From positions 59,162,512 through 59,226,511 of the forward strand of contig NC_088301.1 in the NCBI RefSeq assembly GCF_032854445.1: a DNA stretch of 64,000 bases. Reading direction: 5' to 3'. Numbering within the stretch: the first letter of the stretch is position 1; the number at the start of each line of letters is the position of its first letter. A program made the translations under genes and the position numbers. The notes under the pieces are model-generated. The model saw only the letters and a program-made list of their open reading frames with translations, was not told where the DNA came from and ran no database searches. This DNA comes from Liolophura sinensis (Eukaryota; Mollusca; Polyplacophora; Chitonida; Chitonidae). This document shows, piece by piece, positions 28,001-40,000 of the stretch.

Positions 28001-31000
28001 ATGTATACATGTACGGGTGCATATGGTGTAGGTAAGACATCATTTGAGAAAACAAGGCTTGCAAATTTCTGTAGTTAGCATTGAATCATTTAGTAACATC
28101 ATTATAAGTAAGTGTTGCTCAAAAATGCTTGAATTGTTCTGTATCAAAATGTTCATTAAAGCTTTTCAGGCTTTTCAGTGTCATTTTACAGTGTAAAAAG
28201 TACATGTATTGTCCATGTGCCTTGTTATCTAGAAGGGTAGAACTTAAAGGAATCAGTTACCGTCAGAATTTTTATACATATGATAAAATGTTTCCCAAAT
28301 TTTACATCCATGTACCTGTTTGTGAATGTCTGAGATAGTGTGAATATTGCCTGTATACATGTGTTAGTCATTGAGAAAATGTCTCATTAGCCAGGCTAGG
28401 ACAGTAATGTGTTCAGTTTGGGCACTAGAGGGCTCCTATGGAGACCAGGGTAGAATTATATCATTGCTAAGGGATATTACCTAACTTCCTGTGTATTTAG
28501 ACCCCTTTCTGGGCTGAGGCCTTTCTTATTTTAGATACAGTCACATTAATGCTACAGGAAATGTCAGTATCTTTGGTCTGTAAGATTAAACATTGCATGA
28601 TACCAGGCACACCACAATCCAGTTTGTGTACATGTATTGTCTGAACTATGGGATACTCAGAGATTACTAGATGTGGATGAGGCAAGAAGGTGCCTTGGTT
28701 GCAAATTTCAGACATTCCAAGTAGGAATAATCCGATGCCCATTTACTATAGGTAACAAGCCTACACTAACCCTAGGCTGGCTGAGCTTGTGCCAAAAGGA
28801 ATGAGAGCAGGATCTTAAGGCTACTAAAAGAAAGAAGGTGAACTGAAACATCATCAGGGAACTCAGTACCTAATGGAGAACACCTTTTAACCTTGAAATA
28901 ATTTGGTGTAATCAGACCCGGTGACTGTGGAGAAGACATGGAAATCCGGGATGTCACAGATTATCATAGCAGATCTTCCCTTGACTTGTCCTTGATTAAT
29001 GATGATTTCTGTGTAGCCTGTAGGCGCGTCACCTTCAAAATATTGGTAATTGTGTATCTTCTCCTGAACTTGGCTTTTTTTTTTTCTTTTGCAAGAAAAT
29101 GAAGGACCCATCGAGGATATACACCCACTGTGTGGCGCTACTCCACCAGATTCTTCTCTCATTTAGAAAGTATTCAGTATTAGTCTTATGAACAGAATAT
29201 AATTCTACATGTATATGGCTTTAAAGATAGAGGAATGGTGATCTTTAATGGAGATTGCTTTGGATAGGGCTGAGGAGAGTCAATCATTGTGGGAATGGTA
29301 GAAGGAATTTATTACAGGGCTGATGGGATAGCAGCAAGTCAGTGTTAAATCATGTTAGCAGTGCACAATCTTCAGATGGTTTTCCTTGCACAAGAGTAAA
29401 TGATGTGACAAACTGTAAGAGACCCTCCCATGTTGAGAGTGTCTGTAGCCTGGGGTGGGCCCAGTGATGGGTTTGGGAAACAGACCTGGTTGTAAAGAAC
29501 TTGGGGCCACAGGGTGTATGGTCAGGTCTAAGTGTTGGTATTTAGACTCCTTCAGACAAGGGCAGTTGTTGATATTTCTGGCATCTGGCATTAGATGGGG
29601 TGTTCATGGGCAAAACAAACTGCATTTAGCTCAAGCTGGAGCAGCGAAACCTGTAATTGGTCTTCTGCTCAGTTGGTGTCATTTCCTTTATATGCATGTA
29701 TCTGTGATATCTCACCACTGGCTTTGGTCGCCCACAAGGAAGGGCATGTTGTCAAATTTGGAAAGGTCACTATTGTTGGTATTGTTCAGTGTATCACAGC
29801 GTTATATCTGTGTTAAAACCCTAATTGTCATAAATTTCACCAACAAAAGTGCATTTTTAGAGGAAAATAAATGTCACAAAATAATATTTTTGGTACTGAA
29901 ACTTACAATTTTTCTGTAGAATGTCATCCCATGTTCCAAGCTAACCTCAAAACATCTTTCCAAAATTAATAGATCTCTAAGAATCAGGAAAAATGGGGAA
30001 GTTAGTCTTGGACAAAATTTAGGGTAATTTTGGGTATACATATACCTGCACAAAGTTTTAATGAAAGAAACATGTTGAATCTTCTTTTTGATGCTCTGTC
30101 TAAGCATGGCAGTCTTTAGAAAATGGATTAACTTATCATTGGTTTTTGTCCATAAACCTTTAAAAATATGTTAGTATGAGTTACAATGTAAATGTAGAAA
30201 ACTGATGGTTGATGTTAAACCCACTCAGTTTTGGCACTGTGTGTATATAGGCCTGTAATGGAATATTAACTTCTGATGTACATTATCGTAGGATTCTGGT
30301 AAAGACTTGGTGATTCCCCGCAGTCTTGTGTGACATATGCAATATTCATAGCCTTTACTCTGTGTATGCCATTGCACCAGAGGTGAACCAATCTAGGATA
30401 GTGTGTAAGAGTGAAGGCATGAAACTGGCAAGGCAAGCGCATTTGGGAAATTTTTGTTTGCATGGGGAGATTTCTTTGCCTTCTCTTAGGATTTCCTAGA
30501 ATTTCACTAGTCAAATACTGCCAAGCTACTTTTTTTGAAACTGATACATGTAAATACATCTACATGTATGGATGTATGCAAGTACATGTAAACTACATAT
30601 TTAATGGCTATGGGATATTTACTTTGGAAAACTAAATTATACATTTTAATCAGTAGTTTTTGTATTTGTAATGTACTCCTATATGTAGAATTGCTTTACA
30701 GTTCAATGTTTTTCTGTCACTGATTCTGAAGGGATGACATGATAAAAGTTGCTTCTGTTAATCTTTTATTATTTTCTGGTCACAGTAAATATCTGAGTCA
30801 CTATTGTTTGTCTGTAGATATACACTGTATCACTGACAGGGGTTTAAAGGTATGTAAGGATCGATTATTGTTTAAATGATTTAAGATTGCTATAACCAGT
30901 TGTATCTGCTGATATGGCATTAATGTTTCCTTTGCAGTTTTTATTGGTTACAGTGGTGTGTTTATTCTGACTTGTGAATCTTGAATTGTAATGCCTTCCT

Positions 31001-34000
31001 GTATATGTACAGAAGTATTTTATACAATTATTTAAAATATGTAATTTAATGTAAAATCAAATAATGTATTCACTTAAATAATGGTGCAGGGGTAATATCA
31101 TTGTTAGCCAATGTATGCTATGTGTGTATACTGATGTGGCCCAATCACACACTGTCTGAAACCTTCTAGAATTCCTTCCAGTGCCTCGTCAGTGTGGAAA
31201 GTTATCTTCCTTCCTGAAGGACACAGTTGCTATAGAGGAGGGATATTGATGGTCAGAGAGCTGGAACCATGGTGCGAATTTTTGGTCTCCAGGGTGATGT
31301 ATAGGAGCTCATGTTGAGCAACCTGGACCTTCCTCAGAGCTAGAGGTCAGCTGACAGCCAGGAGTGCCCTCCCTCTTTCTTCCATCTTCATTATGTTTCA
31401 TATGTCAAGATGCGGCCAGTAAGAGTCTCAGAATCGTTAATAAGCTGAAAATGTGCCGTGCTGTTACATGTTACACGTACCATGTACCATTCTAATTAGA
31501 TTGACATGTTTGTACTGAAAAAAGAACTCAGTAAAATATGCTAATACCAGAGATCTAAATTCAGAGTTGATTAAATAAATACCATGGGTTACTGTGTTTG
31601 GTATTTGACCTGAAAAAAATAATAGTAAAACAAAAAATGGAGACTTGATCTGTCGTTACAATCTTGTTAGCATAAGGATATATACGCTATGTCTCTATTC
31701 AATACCGTACATGTCATTTCGCATCCTCCTAAGCAGTCCTGAGATAAATTGATGAAGCCTCTATCCTTGTCACTGAACCATTTCTTATTCATGCTCTTTT
31801 AGGCCTCCTAAAAATTATGCCGCCAATAACAAATGATAACAGCCATTTGAGATTCAGGATGCAAAATGCATGCTAAGACATCATGGTTCAAGTGGTGTGG
31901 GTGGATATCAAAATACTTACATGCAATTCATGTAGGATCAAGAGCTTGTTGCTTGGTTAAAATTGACTATGCTGGGGACACTGCTGTTGGCAGACATTTT
32001 AAATTTTTGCCTAATATATAGACACATAACGGTATGTGATGATATTTTGAGAAATATGTGAGAAAAATTGACTTGTTAAAACTTTGTATGAGAATTGATA
32101 AAGGGGTCGCAATCAAGGGGAAATTTGGGTGAGCAGTACTATGCATGTAGAGTAAAACTTAAATTCTAATCCATGTGCAGGTAAAAAACAGGCAGTGCTC
32201 TGCACCCTTCATTCAAATTCTCACTTACATAGAGAAACAGTTTACAAGCTGACATGAAGTTTGTGAGTTATGTTATACAGTAATGGAGATTGAATTAATA
32301 GCAAGGCCAAACACAAATTAAGTTTTTGAAAGGAGTTGGTTGATGCTTTATTTAACAGCGTGTTGGCTTTTGATTGGGTTCAACATACTAGTGGCTATTT
32401 TCCAGATGTTTTTCCCCTGGGTGACGTAATCAGACGTTTTGGTTGTTTATACAGAAAGGCTGAATAGACATTTGTAGCTGTGTTTCCAGGTTTATAATCA
32501 GAGTGTTATCTCAGCCATCCCATCAAAGCTTCCTTCGATTAAAGTAAACAGATAAATGATGAGTTTATCTGTTGTGAAGACTAGAACAGGAGGATGGATT
32601 TCCTTTATAAAACACTGCATTGCACTTTTTCATTAACTGTATTCATGATCATATTTATGTGTTGTGTAAACTTAAATCCATGACCTAACTGGTGGCATAT
32701 TTGTGCTTCTAGGACCCTTTCAGTTGAGATAAAGCTATTTGACCTATTTGTCAGCTCGATGTAGATAAAGAAACGCCCTTATAATATTTGCATTAGAAAA
32801 TTGAAACTCCTCTCTGAGATGTTAGGAATATTACATAGTTAACGTGTTAACATAGTTAACTTATGTTAGAAACTTCTAACTGAAATATATAGATGTATAT
32901 CAATTCATATAAAAAAGTACTAACACTTTGTATACTGTGAATAAGTACATGTATTTAGATACATGCATATAGTACTTTATTTGAGTCAAAATTTATCAGA
33001 TGTTAAATTTTAAGATTTTATTTATTATTTGACTTTTTCTATACATTGTGCCATATTTTTCAGTTGACTTTTTATTTCTTGTGAAGAGAATTCTACCACC
33101 AATTATGTTGTTTGGTCCTCGTGAAATCAGGTGTTATATGCATCCATATGACTGTCTGCAGCCGGTAGTGATGAATAAAGGAACATGTAATCCAATAATA
33201 ATACAAATAGCCGTTAAAATTGGTTGTGTTTTTGTGCTGTGTTTCTGTAGATGCTCTCTTGTTTGTCTGCAAATTGTTTGTGTGAAAAAGATATGCATTT
33301 TGATTGCAAAAGCACACCTTAGAGGGCAAATAACAGGAAACATGCACACCTTGGAGGGTGAATGACAGGAAACATGCACACCTTGGGGGACGAAAGACCG
33401 GAAACATGCACACCTTAGAGGGCGAATGACAGGAAACATGCTCCCCTTGGAGGGCGAATGAAACATGCATACCTTAGAGGGCGAATGACAGGAAACATGC
33501 ACCCCTTGGAGGGCAAATGACAGGAAACATGCACACCTTAGAAGGCGAATGACAGGAAACATGCACAACTTGGAGGGCGAATGACAGGAAACATGCACAC
33601 CTGAGAGGGCGAATGAAACATGCACACCTGAGAGGGCGAATGAGACATGCACACCTTAGAGGGCGAATGAAACATGCACACCTTAGAGGGCGAATGACAG
33701 AAACATGCACGCCTTATAGGGTGAATGACAGGAAACATGCACACCTTAGAGCGCAAATGACAGGAAACATGCACACCTTAGAGGGCAAATGGTAGGAAAC
33801 ATGCACAACTTGGAGGGCAAATGACAGGGAACATGCACACCTCAAAGTGCGAATGGCAGGAAACGTACCCCTTAGAGGGCGAATAACAGGAAACATGCAC
33901 ACCTTAAAGGGTGAATGACAGGAAACATGCACTCCTTGTGGTGCAAAATCAAGCACAGGCATATATAGTTTGAGGGCATACTTAAATAAGATTTCAAGAT

Positions 34001-37000
34001 TTCTCTAATGCCATCCTTTAGACATTGACCTTAACATTTTTACAGACTTTCCAGACAGTTCTTCCATATAAGAAAGTATTTGGAAGCCCCCTTAAGATGG
34101 CCACCTTATCAGCTGAACAGTATTGTTTGTGTGAAAAAGATACACACAAACTAAGCACGTACATTTAGGTCACAAATTGGTTTGAGAGGTTGCATCTTGC
34201 CTTTGCTTTGTGTGTGTGTATGTTTTAGGGGCAGGTTTTTTAGTTAATTACCCATGACACCTCTTTGCAGGGATTTTATGCTAACAGAGGGAACAAATTA
34301 GGTTATCCCCCTACCCTAAGTTGCATGATAAAACAATTTAGCAATACTAAATGGAACACATATCCAAAAAATGTGTCAACCGGTAAGTATTATCTTTCAA
34401 ATGATGTTGAGGTGATCTACTGGTGTCACATTTATTTGACTTGATTTGACCTGTAGTTGGGCATTTGGCAAAGACTTTGTCCCTTTTGACTGATTGGCAA
34501 AGGCTTCTAATGCAGCCAACAGGTAACATTGAGACGAAGTAAGCCAATTATCTCTCCACCTGTTGCGCAGAACAGTTTTGTGTGGCTTTTTCACAAGCTC
34601 TCATATTGTGCCACACTTTGTATAGATCTTAAAGAGTAGATAGTCAATTAGGAAGGACATCATGTTTTAATTGATGGTGCATTTCATTCCCATCATTGTT
34701 TATCTTCATCAGCAGAAGATGACTTGGATAAAAAGTTGTGATTTTGTGGCTCACAAGTTAAAGGATTTGTATCCAGATTGGTTATTTGTTCATAATTAGC
34801 TGTCCCTGTATATATTGTTAAATTGAATGTAAAAAAATATTGGAGAAAAGGACAGTAATCTGAGTAATATAGCATTAAAATCACTAGACAGTGAAGGTGG
34901 GATTATGCATTTTTTCCGCCAGCTTTCGGTAGTCTCTGCTGAATGACATCATACAAGTTTAACCTTTACGAGCTGTCAGAGTTTCGCCATTTAGTTCATT
35001 GTTAAAAGCCACAAAGGTGACAACAAGCATATTGAATGTCTCAACGGAATGGTTTGCCGTTCTGCACATGGTTGTAAAAACAGGTCATCAAAGAACCATG
35101 GAGTTAGTTTTTTCAAGTTATCCAATGATTTGACCCTCAAGAAAATGTGGATTCATGGCACAAGACGGAAGAGCTTTATACCCACCAAACAAAGCCAAAT
35201 CCTTGCCGGGCTGGCAGGAGTTAGGATAAGAAATAATGCCAGGCAGCTAAATTTTAACAGCAGGGATGAAAAATTTGGCTTGAATTATATGTAATATAAA
35301 CTGATAGGGCTTGGTGGGTGTAAAAAGTGGGAATTCGGTCGTCATTAGTTTGATCAGTCTTGAGTATGCTGAGTGAGTGAAAGAAAAGTATGTAGAACTA
35401 AGTGATGGCTTTCAGTGAATGTCGCTTTAATACAGGCTGACCTATTGGCTGTGTCTCTCCTGTGGACCAATGAGTGAGCTTCTAACAAATTGTGAAGTGT
35501 GTACAACAGTGCACTGGCCCTTTGACAGCTATCGCAATGCTAGCAGTTTCTGAATGGCTACAAAGGACAATTAAAACTGAAAACAATCCAAAACTAATCG
35601 TGTTGCTCGACTGCAATAATCAAGAATTAATGATTAGGGTTGAAATATTGGTTGTTGATTAAAATTACTTATCAAAGGTGCGAAAACAAGTGACATCTCT
35701 TTGAATACTGCTCAGGGTAAGTGCGATTATCACATAGTGATAATCCATTACCTATGGCTTTAATCTCTGATCCAGATTACTAGGATTAGTAAAATCGCAG
35801 GAAACAAAAGAGGATTAAAGCCACCTTTCATAATATCAGTTTGATGTGCTTAAGCAATTCCGGCCATAATATACTAGAAAAGTGAAACAGTTGTAAGACT
35901 TTTTTTTGGCAGCATTGCCTTGATTAAATGCATGAAAATTATTTTCCGCGAACCCATTTTTGAAGTAAATCCACTCAGGGAATAGAATGATATTTATTTC
36001 TGAAGTGGTCAGAAGGAAAGAATAGTAAAAATTAAATCTTATATACACACGAAATGTAGACCTACAATGTAACAGAGGATAAAGCTGTTAGCTTTCCAGT
36101 CCGTAGTGCCTGCGCGGTTGGAAATGCCTGGACAGCGATCAAATTCAATGTCTGAAAACTCAGAATCTGAAGTCTGACCAAGATGGCAGTGTCATAAATC
36201 CGAACTTCGACTTTGTTCATTATAGGTTCAAATTGATACAGCAGTATATTTGTTTCTGTGTAGCTAGAATCCATCTCAAAAATGACATCGTTTTGATAGG
36301 AATTCCCAAGTTATATAGACCAGGTTGGGTTGGCGTCAGTGATTTCACCCGCTGATCTTTACTGGGCGGCTGGCTGGAGATCGGCTAGGTAGTAAATATA
36401 TTGTTTTTGGTGGATTTAAAGTCATAATTATGTTTCTCAGAGGCATTCTGTTAACCAGGTTATAATCTTTATACTAAATACAAGTAGGTAAGTCTGGACA
36501 CTAATCCTTAAATGAAGATCTACACAACTACACGATTGTAGTGTTCATTACAATCTCGGTCTACATTTGCTGAGGCGTTAGAGGACTGCCACAAATCAAA
36601 TGTAGATGAACATGAAGATGTAGATTTGTGGTTGAATTTTTCAGCCTCACAGTCAAGTCATATTCAGATGCAGACAGAAGAAATACTTTAATGTACCCTC
36701 TGGAATCAATAAGACGTCCATATCATCTAAATTATTCACCAGTCGAACCTCTGAGCGTATCCCTAGTTACCGCCTGCAGGAGTAGAAATCAGTTCAGCTG
36801 GTGATATGTTGGATAGGTGATTATCAGCGTATTCGCTTGTTATGACCCAGCTAACTAGAGCTGGGAAAGTGCCCATACGAAATGAGATATTATCAGGGGG
36901 ATTGACATAGGCTGATTTATGGATCACTGTATTGTATTTGCTGTTAATATTTCTGTGATAAACTGTTACTGTATTAATGAGTGTAATCTAACCAAAATTG

Positions 37001-40000
37001 TTTACACTAGTTTGTATGCTCTGGGGTTTAACGTCATGGTTTACACAATTAGTAAGTTGTGTGATGTACCAGTGCAGGTGCCATGCTTTATAGGGCAAGA
37101 AGTTGGGGAGAGTCTGATAAATAAGTGTCGGTAAAGAGGGTGTATTGTACATGTACACTTGTGTGTGTGTGCATTGTGATGAGTTTTAAATAATATATAC
37201 ATGTATGAAATACATATAAATTGTTTTGTAATTTCAGGATAGATGGTCATAAGGACAGACAGTTTAGTTGCCTCCTGTTTTGTTCTCCTGTTCTGAAGAC
37301 AAATGTTGATTATACCTAATCCCCCCTCTGCTGTGTATACATGCAAATATACGTGTAGTATTTTGTTAAGTAATTAACTCATTGTGTCTACAGATAATGG
37401 TTGTTTTTAATTGGTAGGTCTGTTGAAAATGGTTGATTATCGTGCATAGAGGACCCATTATTGCCAAGTGTTGGAACTTCCTGGAGAAAGTATATAGTAT
37501 ACAATGTTACCTTAGTGCAGAAATGCAGACTAGTGCAGATGTGTTTTAAGCATGTAAACTCAACAGGTGGAATCCATAGTCTGTTTAGAAAATGGCATAC
37601 TCATTGACCCGAAATTGTGAAAATGTTACTTAGCAGAAAGACACACTTAGGTCATTAGGGAGGAAAATGCAGAATGTCCAGAAGCTGAATAGGCCAAGTG
37701 TTTATTTTCTTTGTTATGTTTTCTCTCTTTCTCTCTCTAGAGCTTTGCAAATGTACAGCCACGTAAAAAGAGTAAAAACAGATGAGTTGTTTTGGGGTGG
37801 GGTGGGGAGTTAAGAAGTGTGACTAGGTGTTAATCCAGTGTCCTGAGGCTCTTTTATCAGGGGAAGGCCCAGGAGTCCTTATCTCTTATGTGGCTCTTGA
37901 GGCAGCAGTAACATGTGGTTAGCTGTAAAAATAACCTGATGATGACCCTGGCAGCTGCCTGCAGCTTCGTTCCAAGACTGATAAAATAATTGAGGAATAT
38001 TTTTCATTTTACAGTATGGGCACTTGGGTTATTTTCAGACCATCCATTCGACCGCTACCTGTAAATATACTTTGAAAAATCATGTGTATGGCACACATTC
38101 TTAATATTTCCTGATTTTTACATGCACATTTAAATTATAATGTAGCATGTACAATGTAAATCAATCAACAAGTTTCAATTGACCTAAAAAACTTTTTTAT
38201 TAGACATATACATGTATTTGTATGATTTAATTTCTTTTCAGTTTCAAAGAGGAGGTACATGGAACTGTACATGTAAATGAACAGGATGCTAATAGATAAA
38301 CAGATGCCATATCATACAGGGGTTACTCAAGGGTCATCGAAAGAAACAAACTATAAATAACTTTTTTCACCTGCCTATGATAATGCTGGTCGAAACCAAA
38401 ACTATACATATATTACATGAGGTAATCACATTGATAAAGTTAGATTTATCTGTAGTGTCTATTAATTAATGGTGTGCAGTCTTAAACTTGTACTTTTATC
38501 CAGTGACATTTACTTGAGTACATCAAAGGAATTATTTTTTTGTAAATGTACAGGTATGCATGAATTTGTGTATGCAGCAGATGTTTGAAGAGACCTACAT
38601 TTACGTCTACATGTTGTAAACTTACTCCAGACTCCACCTTTAATTTGCCAAGCTTCTGTCCTGGGGCAGTTAAGCGGAGGTGAACATGTGATCCCTATTC
38701 ACTTACAATTGCATAACAGCCATTAGTACCTGCTGTGTGATACATGTACATGTAACTCTGATCGCAGGTATGCCACAGGTATGGTTATTGTTCAGTCACA
38801 TCCTCGCCATTGTCCCCAGGGAGCACATGGGGACAGGTGATCCCATAAATGTCACCTTGACCTAAAAAGTGTAGGTAAATTTAGATGTGGTGTTAAGGTG
38901 TTCTGCTTCAGGATGTCACTGGCAAAGAATACATCATTTTGAAATTAAGCTTTCAGAACAGATACATTTACATTGGGTTTGAAAATTATATTTTCCTTAG
39001 ATAGAAATGCCCCTTGCACTTTTGTGAGGCATGCTTGTACATGTAATTGTGCTTCACATGTATATGTAGTAGCTAATTACATGTACATGAATACTTAATC
39101 ACCATACACATCTGTTTTCTCCCATTATTATTATTATTATTTTATTTTATTTTTTTTGAAGGTTTTCATAGATGAATGATCATGGTGAAATTCAAACTCC
39201 TCCAGGCTTTGCAAGAGAGTGACAACAAGGATAATTCTTTTTATGTTTTTACTGCCTTTTGGTAGTTTGGGAAAGAACTGTGGGATATGGGTGTCCACTC
39301 CCCCATCCTCACCCTGTGCTTGTACCCGAGATTGTTACGAATTCAACACTGACCATAGATTCAAAGGGCCTCACAATTCCCAAGTAGCATAGGCATAAAT
39401 AGCATTATAGGGTTAGTCTTTGACAGAGTTGTTCCCCTTGATCTGTCTATTTACAGAGGTATCAGTATTGACTGTGTAAACTAAATACAAGGTTTCTGTC
39501 GAGCAACATGCACTTACAAAATGCACCTGTATGAATTTGGACTTAAATTTAAAAATTAACTGTGTTTAGAGTTGCTCTACTCCTTTATTGATATTCATGT
39601 GGATATATCTTTTAAAAAAAAACAGCTTTAAGATGTAACAATTTTCTGGAGGAATAGGACCTAATTCCAGTAAGAGGATATGTTACATTGTTTGAGACTT
39701 AAGGACATGACTGACTGGTTTGTCCCAATTGATTAGGAGGTTTGTGGGGGGGAGCGGGGTGGAGAGGTTTGATGTTGACTGTTCAGTGCACCTCGTCTGG
39801 GTCACATCAGGTCTGTTTGTCTCTGTTGTTTGTACACATGCTTTCCCTCCAGAGGATAATGTTTGTACACATTCTCCAAATAACATGTGTAAGCTGACTA
39901 CTGGACAATGCTAGATGGCACATACATGTACATGTTACTGTACAATCCCTTCTGACTTCAAGTGCGCATGAATTTATATGCATTGTACACATACCCTAAT

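Larger units (their letters stand above)
25016..33312. other. Intron 1 (isoform a) or spacer, first part
   Basis: No coding exon recognised. It holds a (GT)n tract followed by a strong G-run cluster (27829-27869) and one copy of an unclassified interspersed repeat (29850-30030). The longest frame in the window outside tandem repeats, apart from one on the other strand within 33093-33652, is 154 codons at 29455-29919; it has no recognisable domain and its 3' part overlaps the interspersed repeat. Confidence 0.55.

Noticed and set aside
33134-33652. 172-codon minus-strand frame of repeated Cys/Phe/His peptides, with neighbours at 33093, 33474, 33538 and 33714
   Set aside because: It is the translation of the 32-bp minisatellite; every frame is partly open, the peptides interchange between frames, and there is no signal peptide or splice context.
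33313-33944. Regularly spaced repeats resembling a CRISPR array
   Set aside because: The units are contiguous 32-bp tandem copies without unique spacers, in a eukaryotic genome.
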